The notes: generated by a model from the sequence alone, not told the origin. Counted from the stretch's first letter, positions 35,248 through 44,076 are shown. The stretch: DNA of 64,000 bases from Streptomyces sp. WM6386 (GCF_000972385.1 NZ_JXTE01000003.1:1-64000), one strand, 5' to 3'. Program-made: numbers and translations.

Positions 35248-36303
35248 TTACGCGAGTCCGGCCCGCTCCAGTGCCTCGGACCCGGCCCGCAGCCCGGCGA
35301 TCCGCTCGTCGAGCGTGAAGCCCGCGGGGGCGAGGCTCAGCGTGGTGACGCCCGCCGCCGCGTACTCCTTCATCCGGTCCGCGATGCGGTCCACGGAGCC
35401 GAGCAGCGCCGTCTTGTCGATCAGGTCGTGCGGGATGGCTGCCGCTGCGCCCTGCTTGTCGCCGGACAGGTACTTCTCCTGGACCTCGGCGGCCGCCGCC
35501 TCGTAGCCCATGCGCTGGGCGAGCTGGTTGTAGAAGTTCTGCTTGGCGCTGCCCATGCCACCGACGTACAGCGCGGTGTAGGGGCGGAAGGTGTCGGCGA
35601 GGGTGGCCACGTCCTTGTCCTCGCCGAGGGCGAGCGGGAGCGTCGGGTGGACGTCGAACCCGTCGAGGGTCTTGCCCGCCTTCGCGCGTCCCGCGCGCAG
35701 GTGCTTGAGCGTCGTCTCGTCGAGGTGCTCGGCGGACGGGAAGATGAGGAGCGCGCCGTCGGCGATCTCGCCGGTCTGCTCCAGGTTCTTGGGTCCGATC
35801 GCGGCGATGTACAGCGGGATGTGCTCGCGCTCCGGGTGCACGGTCAGCTTGAGCGGCTTGCCGGGGCCGCCGGGCAGCGGCAGCGTCCAGTGCTCGCCCT
35901 CGAACGACAGGCGCTCGCGCGTCATCGCCTTGCGGACGATCTCGACGTACTCACGCGTGCGTGCCAGCGGCTTGTCGAACTTGACGCCGTACCAGCCCTC
36001 GGAGACCTGCGGCCCGGAGACGCCGAGGCCGAGGCGGAAGCGGCCGCCGGAGAGCGAGTCGAGGGTGGCGGCGGTCATCGCGGTCATCGCCGGCTGGCGG
36101 GCCGGGATCTGGAAGATGGCCGAGCCGATGTCTATGCGCTCGGTCTTCGCCGCGACCCAGCTGAGCACGGTGGCCGCGTCGGAGCCGTAGGCCTCGGCGG
36201 CCCAGCACACGGCGTACCCGAGTCGGTCGGCCTCCTGGGCGACGGCGAGATTGTCCGCGTCCATTCCGGCGCCCCAGTAACCGAGGTTGATGCCGAGCTG
36301 CAT
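35248..36303 (-). CDS. LLM-class F420-dependent oxidoreductase
   Basis: A 351-residue luciferase-like (beta/alpha)8 protein. The MQLGINLGYWGAGMD start, LGYAVCWAAEAYGSDA, the SAIFQIPARQPAMTAM segment and LSGGRFRLGLGVSGPQVSEG are typical of F420-using members such as MSMEG_2256-like enzymes. Cytosolic; substrate unknown. Single gene, divergent from the aldo/keto reductase, with 177 bp between. Confidence 0.85.
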   Translation of the reverse strand: MQLGINLGYWGAGMDADNLAVAQEADRLGYAVCWAAEAYGSDAATVLSWVAAKTERIDIGSAIFQIPARQPAMTAMTAATLDSLSGGRFRLGLGVSGPQVSEGWYGVKFDKPLARTREYVEIVRKAMTRERLSFEGEHWTLPLPGGPGKPLKLTVHPEREHIPLYIAAIGPKNLEQTGEIADGALLIFPSAEHLDETTLKHLRAGRAKAGKTLDGFDVHPTLPLALGEDKDVATLADTFRPYTALYVGGMGSAKQNFYNQLAQRMGYEAAAAEVQEKYLSGDKQGAAAAIPHDLIDKTALLGSVDRIADRMKEYAAAGVTTLSLAPAGFTLDERIAGLRAGSEALERAGLA

Positions 36304-36480
36304 GGCCGATTCCCCTTACCCATCAGTAACGTCCTGGTTTCCCGACCTTAGCGTGGGGTGTGCGGATCGGGGCAGCCGACAGTCGTGTTCTTCCGCCCAC
36401 ATGAACGCGTGTGTCGCTGACGGAAACTGGTTGTCCACAGGCCCCCACACCACTGGTTCCGGCCAGTAATGTCGCCGTTC

Positions 36481-37464
36481 ATGGAGCAGAGGCATCTCGG
36501 CCGCACCGGCCTGCGTGTGTCCCGTATCGGACTCGGAACCCTCACGTGGGGCAGGGACACCGACGAGCACGACGCCGCGGACCTCTTGAAGACGTTCTGG
36601 GAAGCGGGCGGCAGCCTCGTCGACACCGCGGACGTGTACGGCGACGGGGAGTCCGAGTATCTGCTCGGACGCCTCATAGAAGGGCTGATCCCGCGCCGGG
36701 ATCTGGTCATCTCCACCAAGGCGGGCAGCGTGCCCGACCCGGACCGGCGGTTCGACGGCTCGCGCGGCCACCTGCTCTCCGCGCTGGACGCCTCGCTGGC
36801 CCGGCTCGGCACGGACTACGTCGACGTGTGGCAGGTCCACGCCTACGACCCGGACACCCCGCTGGAGGAGACCCTCCAGGCGCTCGACCTCGCGGTCAGC
36901 AGCGGCCGCGCGCGGTACGCCGGGGTCTCCAACTTCTGCGGCTGGCAGCTCGCCAAGGCCGCGACCTGGCAGCTGGCGGCCCCGGGCACCCGGACCCGGC
37001 TGGCCGCGACACAGCTGGAGTACTCGCTGCTCCAGCGGGGCATCGAGCGCGAGGTGCTGCCCGCCGCGCTTGACCTGGGCATCGGCCTGCTCCCGTCGTC
37101 CCCGCTGGGCCGCGGGGTACTGACGGGCAAGTACCGGGACGCCACGCCGGCCGACTCGCGGGGCGCCTCGGACCACCTCGCCCCCTTCGTCGCGCCGTAC
37201 CTCGACGACACGGCCGGGCACATCGTGGACGCCGTGCAGACCGCCGCCGACGGGCTCGCGGTCACCCCGCTACAGGTGGCCCTCGCCTGGGTCCGCGACC
37301 GGCCCGGCGTGACCGCGCCGATCGTCGGCGCGCGCAACGCGCAGCAGCTCACGGCGGCATTGTCAGTGGAGGCCCTTAGTCTTCCTGACGAGATCTGCCG
37401 GGCGCTCGACGATGTGTCGGCGCCCGTGCACCGCTATCCCGATCACGACTGGAGCACGCTGTGA
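36481..37464 (+). CDS. aldo/keto reductase
   Basis: A 327-residue NADPH-dependent reductase of the AKR11/YajO-like type. MEQRHLGRTGLRVSRIGLGT begins the barrel; catalytic Asp and Tyr lie in LVDTADVYGDGESE, the Lys in VISTKAGS, and the His in WQVHAYD. The C-terminal cofactor segment APIVGARNAQQL is present. Two in-frame ATGs (36469 and 36481) exist without a clear ribosome site; the second gives the usual family start. Its stop overlaps the next gene by 4 bp. Confidence 0.85.
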   Translation: MEQRHLGRTGLRVSRIGLGTLTWGRDTDEHDAADLLKTFWEAGGSLVDTADVYGDGESEYLLGRLIEGLIPRRDLVISTKAGSVPDPDRRFDGSRGHLLSALDASLARLGTDYVDVWQVHAYDPDTPLEETLQALDLAVSSGRARYAGVSNFCGWQLAKAATWQLAAPGTRTRLAATQLEYSLLQRGIEREVLPAALDLGIGLLPSSPLGRGVLTGKYRDATPADSRGASDHLAPFVAPYLDDTAGHIVDAVQTAADGLAVTPLQVALAWVRDRPGVTAPIVGARNAQQLTAALSVEALSLPDEICRALDDVSAPVHRYPDHDWSTL

Positions 37465-39641
37465 GCACGGAGCCGGAGCCCACGCAGGAGACCGAGCCGC
37501 AATCGCCGGACACCGCGCAGGACGCGGTCGCCGGCGACGCCGAGGCGGGGGCGGCGGTCGCAGGCGACGGGGCCGAGACGCCCGCGGTCGCCGAGGGCGA
37601 CTCGGACGAGGTGTCCGGCGAGGCTTCCGCGGCCGACGGCGAACAGGGCGAGGCCGCGGCGAAGCTGTCCGAGGCCGCTGCCGAGCTCGCTGCGCAGAAG
37701 CTCGAGCGGGAGCGGATCGCCCGGCGGAAGGCCGAGAAGCAGGGTCCCGTCGAGGCCGGGACCAAGCTCAGCGGAAAGGCCGCCGATCTACTGGCCGCCG
37801 TGCGGGCCGTGGAGAGCGGTGACAAGCCGGCGGCGACCGTCTTCGCCGAGCCCGAGCCGCCGCGCCGGCCCGCGCCGGAGCCCGTACAGCGCCCTCGGCC
37901 GGTGACGGCCGGCGCGCCCCCGGCTCCCGCGGCGCAGACCGTCGAGTCCGTACGGCGGGTACTGGCCGACGGCGGTGCGCCGGAGGCCCTCGTCCCGCAG
38001 GTCGCCGCCGCGCTCGGCGAGGGCGCCGCCGAGCAACTGCGCGAGGACCCCTGGCAGTTGCTGCGGGTCGCCGGGGTGCGGCCCGAGCAGGCCGACGGCT
38101 TCGCGCGGGCGCTGCTCGGTGCGGAGTGCGGTCCGGACGACGAGCGGCGGGGCCGGGCGGTGACCGTCTGGCTGCTGGAACAGGCGGCCGTGGCCGGGCA
38201 CACGGCTCTCGAACTTCCCACGCTCACGGTGGCATTGGGCAAGCAGGGGGTGCCGGATGCCGAGGCGGCCGTCCAGAGCACCCTCGCGGAGGCCGAGGCG
38301 CTGGTCTTCCAGGACGCCCTCGACCCGCGGGCCCCTGAACCGGAGGAGGGCGAGGAGCGCCCGGTCCGCGTCCTGGTCGGACTGGAGCGGTACGCGATGG
38401 CGGAGGAGAGCCTCGCCGACGGACTGGCCCGGCTGATCAACTCCGTGCCGAAGCAGGACGGTTCGGCCGAGGACTGGGAGCGCGCCGCCGACTCGGCCAA
38501 GGGCTCCGCCGGTGAACTGATCCGCGCGGTCGCGGGCAGCGGCCTGGTCCTCCACACCGGCGGCGAGGCATCCCTGGCCGAACCCGCGGCTCTGCTCCAC
38601 GCGGCCCGTGAACTCGGCCTGCGTGCCTGGGCGGCAGCCCACGGCCCCCTTGGACGGGACCGCTTCGCGGCCCTGGCCTCCGACGACACCGCCACCACCG
38701 TCAGCGGTCTCCTCACCGGGACCGAAGGCCCCGGCCGCGATGCCGACGGTGCGCTCGATCTCGACCTCCTCGTGGTTCTCGACGCGCCCCAGCTGGACGT
38801 GGAGAGTGCGGCGCTGCTGTCGGAGTCGTTGCCGGACGGGGCGCGGCTGGTGCTGGCCGGGGACCCGGCGGTGCTGTGGTCGGCGGGGCCGGGGCGGGTG
38901 TTCGGTGATCTGCTGGCCGCGCGCGTCTGCCCCCAGATCGCCTCCCGGCGGCCGGACCCGGGCCCCCTCGGCGAGCTGGTCTCCGGTATCGGCATCGGCG
39001 AGCTGAACCAGGTCGAGGCCCCCGGCAAGGAGGTCGTGATCGTGCCGGCGCGGGACGCGGGCGAGGCCGTGCACCGAACCGTGCAGCTGGTCGCCGACTC
39101 GGTACCGCGGGCCATCGGTGTCCCGCCCGAGGAGACCCAGGTGATCACGCCGGGCCACGGCGGCGCGGCGGGCACACGAGCTCTGAACGTGGCCCTCAAG
39201 GAGCGTCTCAACCCCGGCCCGGGCCGTTTCGGCGGCTTCGACCCCGGCGACCGCATCGCCTACTCGCCCACGCCGGGCCGCACCCTGCCGGGCCACGTGG
39301 TGAAGGCCGACGCGGAGGGCCTCCACCTCTCCTGCGCGGGTGAGGCCGTCGTCGTACCGAAGGAGCGTGTGGAGGAGTCCGTACGCCACGGCTGGGCCCT
39401 GACCGCCCACCAGGCGGCCGGCGGCCGCTGGCCGGCGGTGGTCGTGGTCCTGCCGGGAGACGCGACCCAGTCGCTGACCCGACCGTGGGTCTACACGGCG
39501 TTCAGCCGAGCGGAGCGCCACCTTTCCGTGGTCCAGGGCGCGGACCAGGCTCTGCCGAGGGCCGTGGCCGAGATCCAGGCCAAGCCCCGCACGACCCGCC
39601 TCCCGGTCCTGCTGGGGACGCAGGTACCCACGTCCAGCTGA
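37461..39641 (+). CDS. RecD2-like helicase-fold protein with helix-hairpin-helix region, Walker A degenerate
   Basis: A 726-residue protein. An acidic, low-complexity N terminus (about 1-150) is followed by a helix-hairpin-helix-like region (LRVAGVRPEQADGFARALLG, about residues 195-215). A helicase core follows with a Walker B-like LDLLVVLDAPQ, a motif III-like RLVLAGDP, and late motifs TAHQAAGGRWPAVVVVLP and YTAFSRAERHLSVV that are those of RecD2/UvrD-type helicases. Where the P-loop should be (about residue 350) the sequence reads AVAGSGLVLHTGGEAS, with no GKT. So the fold is RecD2-like but ATP hydrolysis is doubtful. GTG start overlaps the aldo/keto reductase stop by 4 bp. Confidence 0.7.
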   Translation: MSTEPEPTQETEPQSPDTAQDAVAGDAEAGAAVAGDGAETPAVAEGDSDEVSGEASAADGEQGEAAAKLSEAAAELAAQKLERERIARRKAEKQGPVEAGTKLSGKAADLLAAVRAVESGDKPAATVFAEPEPPRRPAPEPVQRPRPVTAGAPPAPAAQTVESVRRVLADGGAPEALVPQVAAALGEGAAEQLREDPWQLLRVAGVRPEQADGFARALLGAECGPDDERRGRAVTVWLLEQAAVAGHTALELPTLTVALGKQGVPDAEAAVQSTLAEAEALVFQDALDPRAPEPEEGEERPVRVLVGLERYAMAEESLADGLARLINSVPKQDGSAEDWERAADSAKGSAGELIRAVAGSGLVLHTGGEASLAEPAALLHAARELGLRAWAAAHGPLGRDRFAALASDDTATTVSGLLTGTEGPGRDADGALDLDLLVVLDAPQLDVESAALLSESLPDGARLVLAGDPAVLWSAGPGRVFGDLLAARVCPQIASRRPDPGPLGELVSGIGIGELNQVEAPGKEVVIVPARDAGEAVHRTVQLVADSVPRAIGVPPEETQVITPGHGGAAGTRALNVALKERLNPGPGRFGGFDPGDRIAYSPTPGRTLPGHVVKADAEGLHLSCAGEAVVVPKERVEESVRHGWALTAHQAAGGRWPAVVVVLPGDATQSLTRPWVYTAFSRAERHLSVVQGADQALPRAVAEIQAKPRTTRLPVLLGTQVPTSS

Positions 39642-39650
39642 CTCACCTCA

Positions 39651-39684
39651 GGGGCGCGGGGAACTTCGCGATAAGCCCCCGACC
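39651..39684 (-). repeat. dispersed Streptomyces intergenic repeat, copy B (inverted, degenerate)
   Basis: Read on the minus strand it gives GGTCGGGGGCTTATCGCGAAGTTCCCCGCGCCCC, close to copy A at 30974-31020. It lies 10 bp past the RecD2-like gene in a convergent gap. Confidence 0.6.
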
Positions 39685-39806
39685 ACTCGCAGTCGCCCAC
39701 CGTCCGCAAGACCAACGGCGCGCCGCATCGACCACGCCCCGCACACGCCGACGGCGGCGGCCACGGAACCCCTCCGCGACCGCCGCCGCCCAAGTCCAGC
39801 GCAGCG

Positions 39807-40484
39807 TTACGCGTGTTGCTCCAGATCCTCGTCCTCGTCCAGCTCCGCGTCGAGATCGTCCAGCTCGTCCTCGCCGTCATCGATCTCGTCGTCGAACACC
39901 GCGCTGACGTCGAACCGGCACACCACCCGCTGCGGGTCGATCTGCTCGAACGGCCCCGCCAGCCACTCACCGGGATCCGACTGCTCGTCCGCCGCGGTCA
40001 CCCACAGCGTGGAGTCGCCCTCCTCCAGGCCGAACTCCTTGTGCCGGGAGGCGATCTCGTCCGGTTCGAACTCTCCGAACAGGATGCCCAACGCTCCGTG
40101 CACCGTGCCGGCGGCCTCCGCACCGGCCTCGTAGTCCGCCGCCTCGATCCGCTGCGCCTGCGCGAGCAGCCGCTGCGGCTCCTCCACCGCGTAGTCACGG
40201 CGGATCAGCACGCTCACCGCATGCGGCTCCTCGGGGCCGGTGTACGGCGGGAGAGCGTCCTCCGTGCCGGGGATCTCGAAGGGGGTGACCTCGTCATAGC
40301 GGTCGTAGAGCAGCTCGTCGTACACCTCGGCGGCCGCGGCGAGCTCGTTGAACGCCTCGTACACGGCCGGGTCGTCCTCCCCCGACCGGCGTTCGACCGC
40401 GGCCAGGTGGCGGTCGAGCGCGGTCTTGACCGCCTCGGCGGCGGCACGTACCTCGGCAGCGGTGGGCTGCACAGCATCAGACAT
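39807..40484 (-). CDS. acidic protein of unknown function
   Basis: A 225-residue soluble protein, very acidic at the C terminus (runs of Asp/Glu such as DDEIDDGEDELDDLDAEL). No catalytic motif is recognised; a helical N terminus (about 10-60) precedes a mixed alpha/beta region with PHAVSVLIRRDYAVEEPQ. ATG at 40484 gives the sensible start MSDAVQPTAAEV; an upstream in-frame start is less likely. It is divergent from the DUF5703 gene with 47 bp between. Confidence 0.7.
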   Translation of the reverse strand: MSDAVQPTAAEVRAAAEAVKTALDRHLAAVERRSGEDDPAVYEAFNELAAAAEVYDELLYDRYDEVTPFEIPGTEDALPPYTGPEEPHAVSVLIRRDYAVEEPQRLLAQAQRIEAADYEAGAEAAGTVHGALGILFGEFEPDEIASRHKEFGLEEGDSTLWVTAADEQSDPGEWLAGPFEQIDPQRVVCRFDVSAVFDDEIDDGEDELDDLDAELDEDEDLEQHA

Positions 40485-40531
40485 AGTGCAGACGCTATCC
40501 GTACCGGGCCCCAGCCCGCACAATAGATGCG

Positions 40532-40720
40532 ATGCCGGAATACGAATTTGTCGACGTGTACGTGCCGCGCGGGGTCTCCCGCAAGGACGCCACTCGACTG
40601 CTGACGGACCATGCCGAGTACGGACACTGGGAGTTGGACCGCCTGAGCCTGCTGCGTGACGGAAGCCGCAGGGTGCGGCTGCGCCGCAGGATCATCCGCC
40701 AGGTTCGTGCCACCTGGTGA
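40532..40720 (+). CDS. DUF5703 family small protein
   Basis: A 62-residue basic protein, MPEYEFVDVYVPRGVSRKDA..., ending in an Arg-rich stretch (RRVRLRRRIIRQVRATW). It belongs to a small conserved actinobacterial family of unknown function. The N-terminal half looks like a ferredoxin-like strand-helix unit. Monocistronic, followed by a strong hairpin. Confidence 0.8.
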   Translation: MPEYEFVDVYVPRGVSRKDATRLLTDHAEYGHWELDRLSLLRDGSRRVRLRRRIIRQVRATW

Positions 40721-40735
40721 GATGACGCGACGAAA

Positions 40736-40771
40736 ACGGAGCGGGCCCCGCCGATGCGGGGCCCGCTCCGT
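40736..40771. terminator. terminator between DUF5703 gene and chpC
   Basis: A perfect 15-bp inverted repeat (ACGGAGCGGGCCCCG and its complement) with a 6-base loop in the convergent gap. Confidence 0.85.
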
Positions 40772-40786
40772 CATGCGCCGTGCCCG

Positions 40787-41581
40787 TTATGCGGCTGCCC
40801 GTGCCTTGCGGTAGAGCACCGCGCCCGCCAGCAGGGCGCCCGCCCCGACCGGCAGGGTGAGCCCCAGCGGGAGGTCGCTGCCCGTGTGGGCGAGCTGCGC
40901 TTCTCCGTGCGGCTGGGTGACCGTCTGCGCCCCGGGGTGGTTGCCGCCCGGCGAGCCCGGCGTCTCCTCACCCGAGGACGGCGGTGTGCCCGGGGATCCG
41001 GGGTTGCCCGGCTCCACGGGGTTGCCCGGGTTGTTCGGCTGCCCGGGGTTGCCGGGCTGGTCCGGGCCTCCGGGCGGTGTCTGGCCGCCGCCGGGAGGTG
41101 TGCCGGGGTGGCCGCCGCCGGAGCCGTCGTTCGCGCAGTCGTTGCCCGTGGTGGGGTTGCCGATCCCGATGATGTCGACGCTGTTGCCGCAGACGTTCAC
41201 CGGGACATCCACCGGGGCCTCGACGTGGTTGCCGGAGCCGACGCCCGGCGAGCCGCTCGCGTGACCGTCGGACGACGAACCGCTGCCGCCGGAGCCACCC
41301 CCGTACCCACCGTCGTCGCCGTACCCGCCGGACGATCCGCTCTGGTTGGCGCACTTGTTGCCCATGGCCGGGTTGAGCACCCCGACCACGTCGACGGTGT
41401 TGCCGCAGACGTTCACCGGCGCGTGCACCGGCGCGTGCACCGTGTTGCCCGACAGTACGCCGGGCGAGTTCGAGCTCGATCCGTTCGCGGCCGAGTCGGC
41501 GTGGGCGGCACCGCCCGCGGCGGCGATCACGCCGGTCGCGGCCGCCACGGTCATCAGGCCTTTGCGGGTGACCTGTCGCAT
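40787..41581 (-). CDS. chpC: long chaplin with sortase signal (ChpC type)
   Basis: A 264-residue cell-wall-anchored hydrophobic protein for aerial hyphae. A Sec signal peptide (KGLMTVAAATGVIAAAGGAAHA) is followed by two chaplin domains, each with the VNVCGN...GNxCAN cysteine pair (about residues 37-80 and 105-150). A long Gly/Pro/Asn-rich spacer then leads to the sorting signal LAHTG, a hydrophobic stretch and a basic RKARAAA tail. The LAxTG form is that used by Streptomyces class E sortases. It lies 124 bp after chpH on the same strand, the chpC-chpH arrangement of S. coelicolor. Confidence 0.92.
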   Translation of the reverse strand: MRQVTRKGLMTVAAATGVIAAAGGAAHADSAANGSSSNSPGVLSGNTVHAPVHAPVNVCGNTVDVVGVLNPAMGNKCANQSGSSGGYGDDGGYGGGSGGSGSSSDGHASGSPGVGSGNHVEAPVDVPVNVCGNSVDIIGIGNPTTGNDCANDGSGGGHPGTPPGGGQTPPGGPDQPGNPGQPNNPGNPVEPGNPGSPGTPPSSGEETPGSPGGNHPGAQTVTQPHGEAQLAHTGSDLPLGLTLPVGAGALLAGAVLYRKARAAA

Positions 41582-41638
41582 TCCTGAATTCCCCCTGCCT
41601 TTTCGATTCCGACCTGCAATTCTCGTGAAAAGACCGGT

Positions 41639-41673
41639 CGGCCCCGGAGCGCATGGCGCGCGCTCCGGGGCCG
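41639..41673. terminator. terminator after chpH
   Basis: A perfect 14-bp inverted repeat (CGGCCCCGGAGCGC and its complement) with a 7-base loop, 33 bp past the chpH stop. It separates chpH from chpC transcription at least partly. Confidence 0.8.
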
Positions 41674-41705
41674 ACGGGTGTCAAACGACCCTCAGCGGAT
41701 CGACG

Positions 41706-41939
41706 TCACTTGTTGATGCAGGTGTTGCCGAAGGCGGGGTTCAGCAGACCGATCACGGAGACCGTGTTGCCGCAGACGTTCACCGGGATGTGAACGGGCA
41801 CCTGAACGACGTTGCCGGACAGAACACCCGGGGAGTGCACGGCGGCACCCTGGGCACCCGAGTCGGCGACGGCCAGGCCCGCACCCGCGAGAACCAGGCC
41901 ACCAGTGGCAGCCGCAGCGGCGACGACCTTCTTGATCAT
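41706..41939 (-). CDS. chpH: short chaplin ChpH
   Basis: A 77-residue secreted amyloid-forming surfactant of aerial hyphae and spores. Signal peptide MIKKVVAAAAATGGLVLAGAGLAVA, then one chaplin domain with HSPGVLSGNVVQVPVHIPVN and the two cysteines in VNVCGNTVS and GNTCINK. ATG at 41939 with AAGGAGGAAT immediately upstream, a strong ribosome site. Chaplin genes are normally under sigma-BldN; CGTTAC at 41996-41991 could belong to such a promoter, but no convincing -10 partner was found. Confidence 0.95.
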   Translation of the reverse strand: MIKKVVAAAAATGGLVLAGAGLAVADSGAQGAAVHSPGVLSGNVVQVPVHIPVNVCGNTVSVIGLLNPAFGNTCINK

Positions 41940-42006
41940 TATTCCTCCTTGTTGGCAAAAGCGATCTCGTGTTGCCGATCGCATCACCTGTAACGAGGAG
42001 GGAGTA

Positions 42007-42114
42007 ATGAAGCTACGAGCCTATGAGTCCATTCACCCTTCTCATTCGTTTCCGCACAGGCTGTCGAATATCGACGTCAATTCTCGGCTTACCGCCGTCA
42101 GGACGCGTCGATGA
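42007..42114 (+). CDS. possible small ORF divergent from chpH
   Basis: A 35-residue ORF, MKLRAYESIHPSHSF..., with a near-perfect ribosome site (GAGGAGGGA ending 3-4 bases before the ATG). It is basic, without membrane segment or Cys. The strong ribosome site is the only positive evidence; the 3' end overlaps the minus-strand peptidase gene by 17 bp. Codon use cannot be judged over such a length. It may be chance. Confidence 0.25.
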   Translation: MKLRAYESIHPSHSFPHRLSNIDVNSRLTAVRTRR

Positions 42115-43423
42115 ACCGGTCGAGCACCCGCACACCGAACTTGAGCCCCTCCACCGGCACCCGCTCGTCGATGCCGTGGAACATCCCGGCGAAGTCGAGC
42201 TCCGGCGGCAGCTGGAGCGGCGCGAAGCCGAAGCAGCGGATGCCGAGGTCGTCGAAGGACTTGGCGTCGGTGCCGCCGGAGAGCATGTAGGGCACGGCGC
42301 GCGCGATCGGGTCCTCGGCGCTCAGGGCGACCTGCATGGCATCGACGAGCTTGCCGTCGAAGTCGGTCTCCAGGGCCTTGTCGCCGTGCACGTCCTCGCG
42401 GCGCACGCGCGGACCGAGGATGCGGTCGAGGTCGGCGAGGAACTCCTCCTCGTAGCCGGGCAGGAAGCGCCCGTCGACGTGGGCGGTGGCCTGGCCGGGG
42501 ATGACGTTGACCTTGTAGCCGGCCCCGAGCATGGTGGGCGCCGCCGAGTTGCGCAGGGTCGCGCCGACCATCTTGGCGATGCCGCCGAGCTTGGCGAGGG
42601 TCTCGTCCATGTTCTCGGGGTCGAGCTCGGTGCCGAGCGCGTCGGAGAGCTCGTCGAGGAAGGACCGCACGGTCTTGGTGACCCGCACCGGCCACTTGTG
42701 CCGCCCGAGCCGGCCGACGGCCTCGCACAGCTCGGTGATCGCGTTGTCGTTGTTGGTCATCGAACCGTGGCCCGCGGTGCCGTCCACGGTGAGCCGCATC
42801 CAGTGCATGCCCTTCTGGGCGGTCTCGACCAGGTAGAGCCGCAGGTTCTCGTTGACGGTGAAGGAGAACCCGCCGACCTCGCCGATCGCCTCGGTGACGC
42901 CCTCGAAGAGATCGGGGTGCTTGTCGACGAGGTACCGGGCGCCGTACATGCCGCCCGCCTCCTCGTCGGCGAGGAACGCGAGGACGATGTCGCGCGGGGG
43001 CTTGCGCCCGCTGCGCAGCCGGTCGCGGACGACCGCGAGGGTCATCGCGTCCATGTCCTTCATGTCGACGGCGCCCCGTCCCCACACGCACCCGTCGGCG
43101 ACCTCGCCGGAGAAGGGGTGGTGGGTCCAGTCCGCCGCGTTGGCCGGTACGACGTCGGTGTGCCCGTGGATGAGCAGCGCCGGCTTGGAGGGGTCCTCGC
43201 CCTCGATGCGGGCGACCGTGGAGGCGCGCCCCTGGTGGGATTCGAAGATCTGCGGTTCGAGGCCCACCTCGGCGAGCTTCTCGGCGATGTACTCGGCCGC
43301 CCTGCGCTCGCCCGGGCCCGAGTGGTCGCCGTAGTTGCTGGTGTCGATCTGGATCAGCTCACGGCAGAGGTCCACGACCTCGTCCTCGCCGGTGACGTGC
43401 CTGGTCGTGTCCGTCCCGCTCAC
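42098..43423 (-). CDS. M20 family metallopeptidase (ArgE/DapE-like)
   Basis: A 441-residue zinc-dependent amidohydrolase/dipeptidase. Metal-site motifs: LLIHGHTDVVPA (His, Asp), GRGAVDMKDMDAM (bridging Asp), LADEEAGGMYGARY (catalytic Glu pair) and a C-terminal His in FHGIDERVP. A dimerisation (lid) domain lies between. GTG at 43423 is preferred because GGGAGGAA precedes it; a GTG at 43444 is also in frame. Substrate unknown. Single gene, convergent with the chaplin region. Confidence 0.88.
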   Translation of the reverse strand: MSGTDTTRHVTGEDEVVDLCRELIQIDTSNYGDHSGPGERRAAEYIAEKLAEVGLEPQIFESHQGRASTVARIEGEDPSKPALLIHGHTDVVPANAADWTHHPFSGEVADGCVWGRGAVDMKDMDAMTLAVVRDRLRSGRKPPRDIVLAFLADEEAGGMYGARYLVDKHPDLFEGVTEAIGEVGGFSFTVNENLRLYLVETAQKGMHWMRLTVDGTAGHGSMTNNDNAITELCEAVGRLGRHKWPVRVTKTVRSFLDELSDALGTELDPENMDETLAKLGGIAKMVGATLRNSAAPTMLGAGYKVNVIPGQATAHVDGRFLPGYEEEFLADLDRILGPRVRREDVHGDKALETDFDGKLVDAMQVALSAEDPIARAVPYMLSGGTDAKSFDDLGIRCFGFAPLQLPPELDFAGMFHGIDERVPVEGLKFGVRVLDRFIDAS

Positions 43424-43610
43424 GCTGGTTCCTCCCGCTGTCACTGCTGGTCGTTCCCCTCATCCTCCCCCTCCGACCGGCCGCGCCCAAGAGCGGACCC
43501 GGCCCGTCACACGCCGTTCACGCCGGGACGAGGGGGTGATCGGGGCGCCTCGAAAGCCTGGTAATGTTTCCTCTGTCGCCGCGAGGGGAACCCCGCGCGA
43601 CAGACACCTT

Positions 43611-43698
43611 GTCCGGGTGGCGGAATGGCAGACGCGCTAGCTTGAGGTGCTAGTGCCCTTTATCGGGCGTGGGGGTTCAAGTCCCCCCTCGGACACCA
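43611..43698 (+). tRNA. tRNA-Leu (anticodon GAG)
   Basis: 88 nt with encoded CCA. The acceptor stem pairs GTCCGGG with CTCGGAC; the anticodon arm is GCTAGCTTGAGGTGCTAGT with loop bases GAG; there is a long variable arm (TGCCCTTTATCGGGCGT), as expected for a class II tRNA, and a T arm GGGGGTTCAAGTCCCCC. It reads CUC/CUU codons. A T-tract terminator follows. Confidence 0.97.
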
Positions 43699-43702
43699 GC
43701 TG

Positions 43703-43728
43703 AAACCCCTGTTGATCAGGGGTTTTTT
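43703..43728 (+). terminator. rho-independent terminator of tRNA-Leu
   Basis: AAACCCCTG / CAGGGGTTT stem with a 5-base loop followed by a T run, one of the few classical T-tract terminators in the window. Confidence 0.9.
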
Positions 43729-44076
43729 GCTTTTTCCGCACATCTCACCTTCGTGATCACCAGCGCGAACGGCACACCACAAACAGCTGAATTCGAGACG
43801 TACGCCGAGTAAACAAAAGCACCAACTCGGCCTGTTCCCGTTGCTCTTGGGTGATGTGGGGCATGTCTCGTCCAGAGCCAGGAGCCGCAGGTCAGACCAT
43901 GTGCGGCCCGTTCGGGCACCCACCCGGACGGGCCCCCGCGGTGGCCGCTCCCAGGGCACGGACCTAGCGTCGTACTAAAATTTCCGGCTTGTTACGGAGC
44001 TGGACCCGGACAACCCCAGGCAGACCTGCGGGCCCGCCAGCACCCCGGGGCTTCCGGGATCGAGACGCGAGGACCG
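43729..44076. other. gene-free segment between tRNA-Leu and the NRPS gene
   Basis: About 350 nt, visibly less GC-rich than its surroundings in the first half. No credible ORF: the open minus-strand frame across the tRNA ends in WCPRGDLNPHAR, the known artefact of translating a tRNA backwards. No repeat of the tRNA 3' end was seen, so there is no visible attachment site. It probably holds the NRPS promoter. Confidence 0.5.

Noticed and set aside
39807..40526. Plus-strand ORF opposite the acidic protein
   Set aside because: Antisense shadow; the minus frame has a start with sensible N terminus and strongly biased acidic C terminus.
43660..43959. Minus-strand ORF ending in WCPRGDLNPHAR
   Set aside because: This ending is the well-known artefact of translating a tRNA gene backwards; no other protein features.
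43611..44076. tRNA-Leu as attachment site of an integrated element
   Set aside because: No direct repeat of the tRNA 3' end and no integrase in the window.
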